This document shows, piece after piece, positions 1-11,696 of a stretch of DNA of 64,000 nucleotides. The stretch's first letter is position 1. Each line of letters starts with the position of its first letter. The notes beneath the pieces are model-generated. The model had not been told where the DNA came from. It made no database searches and saw only the letters and a program-made list of their open reading frames with translations. The translations under genes and the position numbers were made by a program. This DNA comes from Dactylellina haptotyla. Lineage: Eukaryota; Ascomycota; Orbiliomycetes; Orbiliales; Orbiliaceae. Location of the stretch: positions 1,054,001 through 1,118,000 of the forward strand of contig CM062383.1 of assembly GCA_031310005.1 (NCBI GenBank), given 5' to 3'.

Positions 1-2590
1 GTATTGTTACACAGTGGCAGGATGAGAATATAATGGAATTATGATATTGATTGAGCAGCTGTAGTTGCTCATCGGCACTTTTTAAAATTTGTCGCCTTTT
101 CGTTCTTTTCCGCCCTTTGCCTCTTAAAATTTTTCCTTGTTGCAAATTGTCAAATTATCCGAAAACGCAAGAATACGATAACTAGCGAGATTATGCGATT
201 CGAAGGGAAAAACAAAACAGCTGTGCGTCGAAGGGTAGTCAGATGGTACCATGGCTTTACCCAATTGAAGCTTACCATCATGTAATATATATCCGGTAAT
301 AGATACTGCAACCTTAAAAACAAAATCCCACAAGAAATTAATATACCCGCCGCGAGCACCACCGGCCACTGTTGCTACTGTTGACTGTTGCTGCTGGTGC
401 TGCTGTAAGAGAAAAAGCTTAAGAGGCGGAAAATAATCACATTCCAGAACATGGGGGCATTTGCATTTGCCTTTCTCTCCTCTCTCTTCGTTCTGTTTCC
501 CTCCGAAAATATGTGCAGCTGCAACAGCCGTTCAGGCCGTTCTGCAAGGTGTGCCCCTGCCCCGGACGATAAATTTCCTGTTCATGTGTCTCTGCCCTCA
601 CTGTCTCTTCTGGTTCGTTCGCGCGCAATGAAAAACCACATCCCCGGCTATCGGAGCCAGAAACGGCAATGGGTCGTGCAGAAATGGGACTTACCTTTTC
701 TTGCTCTTTTTAATGTTTCGAATTTCGAAATACAATACCACAAATCTCGCTCATCCGCCGCCACAGCACCCTAAAAGGCCACAACTATCCACTCAATTGC
801 CGGTCAGTCTATGTCTCCGGGAACAATGGGCGATGGCGCGGACGGGGTATCGTAGGATGAGCAGCGGATGGGCAGAAGGAGAAACATCGACTAGTCGTAC
901 TACGTACTCCTCGGTAAATGCCTTTAACAATCGTTAGTTGTTGTTGTTTCATAAGGCAGACGAGTAACTTTATAAACCGAGGTGTCATCGTGAGACAGCG
1001 AGAGAAAAAAACCCGCCGATTGTTGAAAAAATTGAATTGAATATGCTAGGTTTAAAAAACACTAGTAGAATAACCTTTTGTGCGATCGTAGTAGCGTACG
1101 TTTTACTTTTTCGCTTTTCTCTCTATCGGAAAAGCTCCTGTGCGCGGGCCTGTGCGAATGAAACCATGAAACCCACGAAAACGAGAAAAGCGCGAGGTCA
1201 GAACCCAGCGGGGAAAGTCCGTAGAATTTTCCCTTACTTCAAGGGACCCGCGAAACGGGGGATGACCTTGCTAGCACGCGACCAACGACCCATTTTCGCT
1301 GGCTGGTAACATTAATTGAAGTATTTATGGTTTATTATTATTAACAACAAAGCAAAGAAAGAAAGAAAATCGGGGTTTCGCTCAACGGCCGGGGGAGGTG
1401 CCATGAGGGGAAAGAGGGTCAACTATAGGGTTTCCCCCGATTAATACTGGACGGTTTGTGAATCAGGGTGCTTCAATTGACGTCAGTTGGAACTTGATCA
1501 TCCCAGGTATAACCCATACTTTTCGAACCTGGTGCAGAGATGAACGTTGGAAATAGCCCGTTCGAGTAAAATAAATGTAAATAATTGTGATGTGACAGAT
1601 TTAAAGTAGGTTAAAGTAGATTCTTTAAGAGGGTGATGATATTAGATTATAAGCCTAAAACAGCATCTGATCTGATCTACAGGGCCAGCTTCTTGCGAAG
1701 ATTTTGAATGTACAGGTGTGTGAGAAGGTGCCAGAGCCAGCTAGTAAGAGAGATATCCCAACCGTCTATGCAAAAATGCGAAAGCAACAGAATTAAGCGC
1801 AAACAAAGAATAAAGCCGCAAAAAATGGTGCTATGCTATGCAGATGGAGAAAAAGGAGGAAGTAAAGGAAATATAATGGTGAAAAACGCTAATGAGAAAG
1901 AAATATGAACAAAGGAGATACGTATCCATACATGTACAGAGAAAAGTAATAAGAGGCGTAACCATTAAGAAATGTTGTTGTGGTGGTGATGATAAAGGGG
2001 GATATTGGTGGAAAGAAAGCGAACCCGAGCAAGCTATGCAAAGAAATAATGGAAAGAGAAAAGAAAGTAACCCACAAAAAAATCGCAACCCGCACCAGAA
2101 AATGTCGACGCGTTATTACAAAAATATGCGTGAAGATTGCAGCGGATGCAGTCTTCGATCCGCGAAAAATGAAACAAACTTGCAGAATGGAAAAGCGAAG
2201 AAAACAAGCAAAAAAACCAAGTCTATCAGAAATCTATGGGGTTATCATGTTCGTTCAAAAAGCAAACAAAGCGAATAAAAAGAGACAAGCAGGAATAGAG
2301 TTGAGCTGAGATTCGTGGGGTCATTAAGCAAAAAAGAAGTAAAAAAGAGTAGAAAAAAAGAGAAGAATGTCGCCCGGTGGTATCATCGTGCAGGTGGTAT
2401 CACTATAGCCGAAAAAATATGCAGAAGGGAAAAAAAGAAAGCGATGCGGATTTTTTGGAAAAAAAGGGTACTCCGTGGAGAAGAAGAAATAATAATATAT
2501 TCGAAATGGAGGTTATCCGAGGTCCCAGGCGCCGGATGGGGTATTCGTTGGAGGGAAGGGAGGAGCTGGTGTCGCGTTCTTTCGTTCCCT
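1..2590. other. Gene-free left edge
   Basis: I see no supportable gene. The longest open frames are short, lysine/arginine-rich translations of a purine-rich tract (about 1700-2540 on the plus strand) and show no family resemblance. The tract lies just downstream of the 3' end of the DUF1445 gene and may include its 3' flank. Confidence 0.6.
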
Positions 2591-3673
2591 TTACAACAGG
2601 AGCGATTCATCTTCAGGATCCAGATCCGTGACAAACATAGAACTAAAAAGGCACCAATGTTAGCGATTTCGCTCGTGAAAATTTTTCTTATGAGATGACG
2701 ATGACAACAACGAAACAGCGAGAAGCGAAATTATTTTTCTGGTGCGTTTGCACCAATTGCTCCTTGTCCGCCTGCGATCGTGCATATGCACCTCCAAGGG
2801 TTCGGGAACGGAGAAAGGCTGAATAGGCCCAAGAAAGAAAAGAGTTGTTGGGGTAAAAAAAAAGAAGGCTGCAATATATATTTATACGTACCCAGGTAAA
2901 TGCGACATGACTGTACCCTTCAGCCTGCTTTCCTGCACCGCCACCTGCGGAGTGACACCACAAGCCCAGAAGACGGGAACCTCGCCTTCAGGAATTGGAA
3001 CAACATCGCCAAAGTCGACCTGATCTAGCTCAATCTTGCGCCTGACTCCGATGCGCTCGGCGTCCTCCCAACCCCAGGCGATTGGCTCACCGTGCTGCTT
3101 GATGTATTCTCCAGTGATTTCTCGCACGCGAGGGATATCGCATGGCTTGTAGCTTCGCATGCTGACAACGTAGTATCCGGAGAAGACGCCGGCAGGGTTG
3201 AGTCGGATGTTGGTGACGTACATTGGAACTGCGAGGTTCCTCTTGGAGCACTCGGGCTCGAGGCCGGCGCGCTTAAGGGCGGTTTCGAAGCTGTAAGAGC
3301 AACCGATGAGGAAGCCGACGTGGTCGTTGGTCCACTCGTCAATGATATTGGACTTGCGACGGGAGACCAGCTTTCCGTCCTTGAAAACATTGTATGCTGG
3401 GATATCGGTGCGGAGGTCGGACTCGGCGGCGAGTCTGCTGCGGTATTCACCGGGTGTTGTGTATTCGAGTAGAGGGCAGGCAACTGGATTGCGCATGCAG
3501 AGGTTTCGAAAGTCTTTGGCGTATCGGGATGGGAGGACGATGAGGTTTGCTTGCATCGTTCGAGCGAGGCCGGATGTCGAACCCTTAATTTCGCCCCTTC
3601 GGATTTTTCGTCGGAGCTCGAAGCTCGAGCATTCCGGTTCGGGCGAGGAATAGCTTGTTATTAATGCAGGCAT
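2591..3673 (-). CDS. D-glutamate cyclase / putative hydro-lyase family protein (DUF1445, PF07286)
   Basis: Two exons, 3673-2892 and 2642-2591, joined over a 249-nt intron (donor GTACGT, acceptor TTTTTAG), give 277 residues. The protein matches the DUF1445 family across its length (established family; some members act on D-glutamate/5-oxo-D-proline), with conserved blocks such as NDHVGFLIGCSYSFE, VPMYVTNI and VFWACGVTPQ. Without splicing the frame stops right after SHLPGYV. Splicing restores the family's characteristic end, here LPGSMFVTDLDPED, which is why the short last exon is included. The start is the ATG opening MPALITSYSS; no targeting signal is evident. It is likely a cytosolic enzyme of amino-acid side metabolism, but its exact substrate in fungi is not shown by the sequence. 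The gene is isolated, with 3.7 kb to its divergent neighbour. Confidence 0.88.
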
Positions 3674-6600
3674 TTTGAGTACTGTGGGTAATTGCTGCTG
3701 CTGCTATATTCTATAGATATAAGGAAAGGTGAGGTCTTATAGATATAGTATATTTATATCTCCTAGCTTATATAAATGGTTATATATAAGAAATCGACTG
3801 TTGTAAAAAACAAAAAAGCAGACCAGAAGGAAGGTGTCAAGGAAATATAAAAAAAAGTTGAGGATTATAGCGCAGTAGTAGCGCGAGGTTGTGTCATGCA
3901 AATGGGTGGATGTCGAGTCAATTCTTCAAAATATGTAATTGAGAATTCTAATGATGGAAGGAGGAGGTGAATATGATACTGGCGCTAAGAGCGAGGAGAG
4001 GCTCGAGGAATGTTGGAGATATGTGCGATATATTCAATAATTGGAGATATTGAGCTACAGAAAAAGGAGGGATGGTGGGCGGGGGACTCATAATTCTTAT
4101 ATATCGGATCTCGCACAGAATCGTCCTTGAGAACGAGGGACCATTAAAGTGACTGTTGTTGGATGGGCCACCCGGAAAGAGATGCCTAGACAAGCTAAAA
4201 AAAATTATTACGCTGGAAAACAGAAGAAGAAAAGAAAGAAAAGAAGGGACCGAAGGGGAGGGAGAGGAAAAAGAAAACGCACCGCCGCCGAAGAAACCAC
4301 CTTAGCTTAGCTTGCTGCTCAAACTTCATGCCTGTCTCGCTCTCGCACATTACGGCAGCAGGCCATTTTCCAGAATTGTCTTGGGCATGTTTCGGTGCAT
4401 CCACCTCGCATGGCCCTGTTCCTGGGCCCCAGCTGTTAGCGTCGATTGTGGGTGCTTTTTCTTTTTCCCAATCAGCGGTGGGAAAGCGACCGGGTTTTGG
4501 GTCAGATGCTGGGTCATTTGATAGGGCTAACGCTGCACCTCCGGGGACAGAGCAGGGCCAGGTACCCAAGGTATCTCTGGTTCTTTCGTTCGTTTTTCTT
4601 GCTTTCGTTTTCGTTTTCGCAAATGGGAAGGGCGAGATGGAAGGCTGCTCGACCTTCCGCCACCTCGCCGTAATATGCTGTGGTAACGTAACTCAGAACA
4701 CACAAATCTCGGATGAGTTAAGGATGTCTGGTCGTCGGTTTCAACCAATACGGATTTGCGAACGGCCAAAGCACACGCTTCCAACGGGAAATTTAGATCC
4801 CACCAGCACCCGAAGGCATCTACGGAAGGGAGGGCTGTTGCGCTTCTCCCTTCCGCCCCAAATCAAAATGGAAAGGACATCTGGGCCGTCGCAAATCCTG
4901 TTGGAAGCCGGGACATGGAACGATCAATAACAATCACGGATGAACCACGGAATTGCGTTGGAGGGGCATTGAACGGAAGACTGCACGTTTGTTGGTGGTG
5001 GAGGTGGGAGATCAGAGTATGTATCCGTCCCACTCTGATCTCGTAATCCGCCTGGTATTACGAAAAGAAGAGAAGAAGAAAAAACGATAGCATAGCGGGG
5101 TGGGTATACGCTATACGCTTCTTCTGTGTCTCCCGTTGGGTAGCTGCAACGGCATCCAAACAGCATCAAGACAAGCATGGTGATGTTGGATAGGCATATC
5201 ATTCGGATGGTATGGTGTATTGGATCTTGAAGCATACGTAGCTGGATGGATGCATTGGCTGTGGATGGATGGGTTCCGAAGCGAAGTACACAACCCCGTC
5301 CACCAGAAACACCACGAACACCACCACACCCCCCGGGGAGGAGGTGATTGTCGGGGGGCACAGCTGGGAAGCTAGTATCCTGAATCCTCCAATCCCACCT
5401 CCGTTTTGCGACTTCGAGGCTAGTGCCGCAATTTCCTGCCAAAGATAAGAAAAATGACCCCGAGTGCTTGGTCGCTCTAAGAATAAGTCTGGTTTTCCCC
5501 CATTCTCGACTCTCTGACATGCAACCACCATCTCGGAGCCACGTTTTTTTGCTCGCTGTAACAGACTCTAAAAAAGACGTTATTTTTGCCCTTCCGTCGT
5601 TTGGTACCGGTAGGAGCTCGTAGGCGGGATTACCGTTTCGTTTCAGCAAAGCCCGATCTTCAGGCACGATGCATCCGCTGGGGGCCCTTCTGTCACAAAA
5701 GATCGGATGAGATTTGTTTGGAGCCTCAATTTTTTTTATTTGCGTTCTTTCTTACCGATGTTTCTGCCTCGTGTGTGCTGCAGAGCTGCATACAGGTCGC
5801 CCTTCTAGAAGCTCGGTAGATTTCGTGCTCTGCTGGGAGGGTGGCCGCTAGGTGGAGAGAGCTGGTCAGGCATCATGCAGCATCGGAGGGAGGGGGGGGC
5901 ATTGCCAGCACGTACGCTGACGCTGCAGCACATGCATCATCAGCATCCTTCCTCACTTACTTTTATGACACTTTTTGCGACTGCTGCTGCTATTATCGTC
6001 TTCGCACAGAGTATCGCTTTTTTGGACTGGGCTCAGACGCCTGTTCATCTGGTTTAATTTTGCTAGTTAATTCGGAGGGAGATACAAAAGTTACCGTCGC
6101 AGCGCGAGCCCGAACCGGTGCTAGTGCCAGCCTGCTCACCGTACACACTACTACGAGATAGTATATACCCAGGACTGCGAGTAAATAATAAGTCCTGCGA
6201 AGGGAATAGGAGTGGGAGCTGCAGAAAGCCATCTGATGCGCCCACGCACATGGACGCCTGTCTGCATTTCCCGGTACATCGCGATAGCTTGCAGGCCCCC
6301 CTCCTGGCCAGCCAGCCAGCTTCAGCCCATGGCCATCTCCGCCCCCAGCCAGGACGCGCTCCTATTGGTCGGTGCACTTTGACCGAGGCCTGTTCTTTTG
6401 TGCGAACCGAGCGAGGAAAGTTCCATCAGCCTTCCACCGGTCTCAGTCGCTCGCCCAAGATGGCAGTATGGGGTTAGTGAACAAGTAAGTAATTTACCAC
6501 CAGTCAGATATCGCGCCACTGGCGGTATTGGCATGAGTAGAGTTACTCCGACTAGCCTGGGTCTCACTCCGAAGCAGTAAGTCGGAACTTGCAAGTCTAG

Positions 6601-7366
6601 CCGCCTGTACGCTCTGGGGCCTGACTGATGATTCATGATACACACGATACATCTGATACGTGATACCGTACTGAGAATAATAATGTGATAGTTTGATAAT
6701 ATGCGTTTCTCGCGGTGTTTTGCATAAACCTCCCAATCGAATCTTATATCATATATCACAAATATTATGCCCCCCCGAAACGCAGCCGACATATCAGCAG
6801 CATGATTCAGCTTTGGTCGCTAGAAGGGTAGCGATGGCGGAGTAATGCTTCGATGCGTCTTTGCTGACCGACCTGCCTGCTGGCCTAGCAAGTGCAAGCT
6901 GGCTCGCAACGGCTTCCGTCGCAAACTATTTCCTGCTTTTTTTCATTTCTGTTTCCCGTCGGCCATGGCGGCCATACGGATTTGAGATATTATTTTCACG
7001 GCCCCGAAATCGATGCGAGGGCACACGTGTGCGGTCTGCCTTCTTTCCTGCTTCCCCGACTGGCTGCCTGGTTGCCGCCAGTTGCTGATGGACTGCGAGT
7101 AATGTAATAGCGTGTCGACGAAATGTACACTCTGGTATCCGATAGCGTCTTTGTGATATAGTAATTCGTTATTTTTCTATATTTTTATTTTTAATCCTTC
7201 GGCTATGGCTCGCATGCAATACGACTATCGATAACTGGGCCCGTGTTTTATTTTCGGGTCCACCACACACACACTTTGCACCACCCAAAATATTATCATC
7301 ATCCTAACCCCCACAAAACCAACCCTCGCAGACGAGCCCGATGACTTATCCCGTTCTATTTTCACA
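3674..7366. other. Long divergent intergenic region (3.7 kb)
   Basis: It separates two divergent genes. Open frames of 200-247 codons occur, but they lack family resemblance and the longest (about 4924-5667, minus) begins at a non-ATG codon. I treat them as chance. The region contains homopolymer and CA-type tracts. It may hold long 5' leaders or an unrecognised non-coding transcript; nothing in the bases proves it. Confidence 0.5.
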
Positions 7367-9079
7367 ATGAATGCTTGGTCATTCGCCTTCATGCTCTCAC
7401 CCCCCGGCCCTGCGACCGCCGTTGCCGCTGGTATTACGCGGGGCACTGCTGCTTCAGTCGTCCTGCGGCCGTCATTGGTGCCACGGCTCTCCGCGAGGTG
7501 CTGGTGGGGTACACGCACAGCTGCAGTAGCTCCTTCGTCCCTCACGAGACCGCTATCGACATCGCCATCGCCATCTTTACCATCCTCACCATCCTTACCG
7601 GCATCGTCGTCGTCGTCGTCGACAGGTCGAAGAATTGCGACGGGCGTAGCGGATTCTTACACAGCAACCTCCCGGCTGTGCGGCTCGCTTCCGTCTGGAT
7701 CCTTTCTCTCACGGCAGCAGCCGACAGCTGGCTTCACACGCGTCGTTGCATCCCTCCGTCAGCTTTCCACCAGCTCCCGTCGTACCACCGCAACCCCCCC
7801 AAACAAGGCCAATCCCTCCGCATTACCTCAGAATGACTCGTCCTCGTCCCCCTCACCTTCGCCCTCACCTCTCCCGCTTCCGAATGCAGCCAGCCCCAAC
7901 GAGCCCAAATTGAAGATTCTGTACTCCGCCGTCGAGGACAAGGCCCGTCGTGCCCCTCCTCCCGACCCGCCAAAGGGCTCGTTCCAGCACTACCGCAACT
8001 GGGTCTTCCGCACCACAGGTCCCGAATATGCCGAAAAGACAGCCTGGACCTGGTTCAAATGGCACGCTTGGGGCGCCTTCCGCGTCTTCATCTTCGTCGG
8101 CTTCGCGCTCGCCAACATCTTCGCTTTCGCCTTTGGCTGTGTGACCTGGTATATCGAACGGCAGGAGCCCACGCCCTCGATCTTCACGGAATGGGCTCGC
8201 ACGAGCCTGCACGTCATCTACTGGTACACCAACTTGAAGCCAGACCTGCCGCTTGCGGGCGTCTGGGCGCGGGATCTGATGGACACGCTTGAGAAGCAGA
8301 TGGAGAAGCTCGGCGGGTGGGACAAGTGCACGATCGAGTGGAAGCGGCAGTACGTCGCCACTAGCTTCAAGGTTGCCAAGCTGCTGGCTTCGGTAGCGAA
8401 GGACGAGGACGCATATGTCATTTACAGACGCATTCTGGCCATGGAACCCGACGTTGTGGATGCGAAACGGCGGTCGCAAGCGGCCCTGGGGATGGCCAAC
8501 TGTGCGGTCACGTTGGGGCTTACGGACGAGGTCACGGAGCTGCTACAGCGGGCGATCAGATCCGCTTTGGAGGCGACACCGGAGGGTGAACGGTTTAATG
8601 TAGATATCGCGAAACCGGTGCTACCGGAACCGCAGAAGGGGGTCAACCCACCTAGTTCCGAACTGCTCGGGGCGATCCAGGCCCTGGGGGTGCAGTACGC
8701 ACGGCTGGAAAAGCCCGCGGAGTCACTTCCTATTTTCCTGAGCTTGCTCCGGACCTTGCAATCTCTCCCTGACAAGCAGCGGGATAACTGCAGGGAGGCA
8801 TCCATCATGGCATACATTGGAGAGGTTATTTGGGCAATTGGAAAGAGGGCAGAGGGACTAGCGTGGACCAAGAAGGCAATGGAAGAAGCCGAGAAGGACG
8901 TAGAGAAGCGGGATACATGTCGAAGCTGCGCGATTTATGCGGTTGCGAACGCGATTACTATGACCGACGAGATGGGCGTCGGGAAGGGTAAGACCGCAGC
9001 TGATGTTCAGCAGGAACTAAGCGCGCTGAAAAGCAGACAAGATTGGTTGGATATGCTACCGCGCAGGGATGCTGAGTGA
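7367..9079 (+). CDS. Mitochondrial membrane TPR protein, possibly Mgr3-like
   Basis: A single-exon ORF of 570 residues starting at the ATG that opens MNAWSFAFML. The first ~150 residues are rich in Ser, Thr, Pro and Arg with few acidic residues, as in a long mitochondrial presequence. A hydrophobic span follows near residues 240-262 (FRVFIFVGFALANIFAF). The C-terminal half is helical and TPR-like: paired helices such as ATSFKVAKLLASVAKDEDAY and ALGMANCAVTLGLTDEVTEL, then a third group ending in AIYAVANAITMTDE. This architecture resembles yeast Mgr3, an adaptor of the inner-membrane i-AAA protease, but I recall no diagnostic motif, so the name is tentative. The upstream 100 bases carry a CA repeat. 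The next gene is 2.6 kb away. Confidence 0.7.
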   Translation: MNAWSFAFMLSPPGPATAVAAGITRGTAASVVLRPSLVPRLSARCWWGTRTAAVAPSSLTRPLSTSPSPSLPSSPSLPASSSSSSTGRRIATGVADSYTATSRLCGSLPSGSFLSRQQPTAGFTRVVASLRQLSTSSRRTTATPPNKANPSALPQNDSSSSPSPSPSPLPLPNAASPNEPKLKILYSAVEDKARRAPPPDPPKGSFQHYRNWVFRTTGPEYAEKTAWTWFKWHAWGAFRVFIFVGFALANIFAFAFGCVTWYIERQEPTPSIFTEWARTSLHVIYWYTNLKPDLPLAGVWARDLMDTLEKQMEKLGGWDKCTIEWKRQYVATSFKVAKLLASVAKDEDAYVIYRRILAMEPDVVDAKRRSQAALGMANCAVTLGLTDEVTELLQRAIRSALEATPEGERFNVDIAKPVLPEPQKGVNPPSSELLGAIQALGVQYARLEKPAESLPIFLSLLRTLQSLPDKQRDNCREASIMAYIGEVIWAIGKRAEGLAWTKKAMEEAEKDVEKRDTCRSCAIYAVANAITMTDEMGVGKGKTAADVQQELSALKSRQDWLDMLPRRDAE

Positions 9080-11696
9080 GTTTTTGGATTTATTGAAACC
9101 TGAGGATGTGTGACGTCAACGCCCCACGCTGGGACACACTCGAGCTGAACAAACACCCAAAAAGGTACCAAATAGCCACACTCAGGGGGCAAAACTGGGG
9201 GGCGTGGGCCGAGGGAAAGGGTTTGTGCCTCGGGGGGTCAGAGCCGATTCTGGATAAACGCCGATTAGTCACACAGTCCGCATCCCATTTCCGGAGCTGT
9301 CCTGCGAAGGAGATAACCAGCCCTTGTTGCACATTGTGGGTGTGTACATAACGATATTGGCATTGTAGATATATCATTTTTCCAATTTTTCTATTCGTGT
9401 GAGATGATACCATCAAATAAATATTAATGGCATCTTATGGGGAAAGACACCCGCTATCTCGGACATAACTGAAAGGCGAAAGATAAGCTCACTGAGTCCA
9501 TGGGAGTAGGTCTGTATGCCCTTTTCCGCAGAAATTCTCCAGGAATCAATGCAATTACCCATCAATATATTACGTACTCGATACTCCATGAATCTCTGGG
9601 CAGTTTAACGTTAGCTAGCACCTGACGAAGACTCATTCTTCCGTTAGCTGGATAAAAAAATTTTAAATCATCATATTCATCAACGTATCGCGAAATGTCC
9701 GGTCGGCCGACGGTTTTCGGCATCATGCGCCCGGCAGCAGGAAGCGTTCGGATGCAGCTGCCAGCGATCGTTACGAATCGACAGATTGCCTTCCAGAAAA
9801 AACCGAATCCATGCCTCAGACATGGATCCACCCTTCCTTATTTCTCTCGTGCAATTGCCCACGTTTTTTCTCTCCTATAGCGAGCGAAAGAAGGGGGTGG
9901 AGATAATAAACGTATCCAGCTACCTAAAACCTCGAGACGAGCGAGAAAAAATACCACCTCAGATGTTGAACGTGTTTGACCAGCCGTGGGAGCCGAACTT
10001 CCCTCTTGAGTAGTATTAGAGTATCACAGGTTCGTCAATCTGACAGCTCTATACGTCACGACACCTGGTGAATACGAATCCGGTAGATTTCTCGCCTTTC
10101 TTTTTCAGTGTAGTATCTCAAAAGAATCCCTGATGCAATTGAATCCTCGCAAATCGATCAGATCCACTTCCGCGAAACCCAGGGAAACCTTCTTTCGCAT
10201 TCTTTTTTGGGAATCATCACCATCTGCATCCGCCAGGACCGTTGCGCCGGGGGCAGGAACACGCCCTGAATGCCCTGGATGTCCTGAATGCTCTGGGGGA
10301 TGATAACTTGGTGAGACGCCGATTGCTATGAATATCACGTTTCGACTAAATAATAATTTAAATTTAAATTTAAAATTTAAAAATACCGCCGCATCTCGCA
10401 ACGCATTGCCCGGAAAAATGCATCCGCCAAGTCGCAGGTTTCGGGTTTTGCATTGCGCATGAGGATTTCGAGTATTCTTGACATCAGTTGGGAGAGAGAT
10501 GCCCAGATCGAAACCGGAAACAGACGAGGGAATTCAGTAATCAATCAGATCAGATCTCTCCCCCAGCTGAGTAATCGCTATCCTGTCAAAAGAAACGCGA
10601 GACACACATACGTACGGTTTGACTTGCAACCACCACAGAGGCTGCATTCGCATAGTTATTTTATTACTCCTCGCTCCCCAGTTTTGACTGTTTACTGCAC
10701 CCCAGGCCGTTTCATCGAAATCCGGGAACCATTGCCTTGGGTTAGAGGTGAGGTAAGCAAGCAACGTGCGCAACCAAGCAGGCACGCACGGTCTTTGCAC
10801 GCTGGGTCAGGAAAGCGCACGAAAAAGCTTAAGGCGTTTTTAATCTCGCTGTGTCCGACGCGCGATGTATTCTACTCGACTCCAATCGATCCATTGACTC
10901 GAAACTCCGCTTTAACGCATGAACGTTCGCTCGCTCGCTCGTCCCTCTGCATCGTGCAGCGAAGGTCATTTCCTTCTCGAATGTTTTGCGCTCGGAACTT
11001 CTTTTTTCCTTGGTATCTTCCGGAACGGTGAAACTTGCAGGTTTTTTTTCTCCCACTGAGTCTTAGGGCTGGCGGTGTGTCATTTGCCTTAATTGGTTGC
11101 TATTATAGATGCTCTGTGCTTCCAAGCGATCCGCTACGTTAGCATTGAAGTTATAACCCTTCGATTCGGTTCAGTAATCTACGTCATGCAGCATATTAAA
11201 CGTCTTGAATGTACATGCAAGTACACGTTTTTCTCAGATACATTTTATTTGTGTTCTGTTACTCATTGGGCGAAATTTTATTTCTATTTCGACATCATCC
11301 GGGTTGTTACCTCGCCCTCGTGCGAACGTCGCGGATGCTACCTACAAACGTTCTTTTTACTCTTTTCGACCTACTCCAACCGGGGTGAAAACACCAACCA
11401 GAGGTGCATTTGCATAGCGTCCGAACAGATCAGAGGCCTAAACTAAACTACAATCGACCACCAATCCATCATCACGCAGCGCACAGATTCACTGTGCTTG
11501 ACTAGGCAAAAGCCACGCGTTTCTCACCCAATCAGGCCACCCGCTGGACCAACATTCCTCCAATGGACTTCTAGTGGAACAAAAAACCCAGCATATCAGC
11601 ATGTAAAGAAACGTAACCAACAATTCAAAAATGGTATAGAACGGGAAAGTATAATAAGTTTAAACATTACAATGTGCGAGCGAAACGAGAAAGGCC
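9080..11696. other. Intergenic region between convergent genes
   Basis: It lies between the TPR gene and the aspartic-protease-like gene, which end towards each other. No coding region can be supported: a 192-codon frame at 10453-11031 has no family features. An A/T tract of (AAATTT)-like units lies at about 10350-10383. Confidence 0.55.

Noticed and set aside
4328-4930. Open frame of 200 codons on the plus strand
   Set aside because: No domain or splice context; reads like translated intergenic DNA.
4924-5667. Open frame of 247 codons on the minus strand
   Set aside because: No ATG at its start, no family resemblance, composition dominated by simple tracts.
7865-8479. Long minus-strand frame opposite the TPR gene
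   Set aside because: Antisense shadow of a well-supported coding region.
10453-11031. Open frame of 192 codons on the plus strand
   Set aside because: No recognisable motif; AT-rich flanks and no splice or promoter support.
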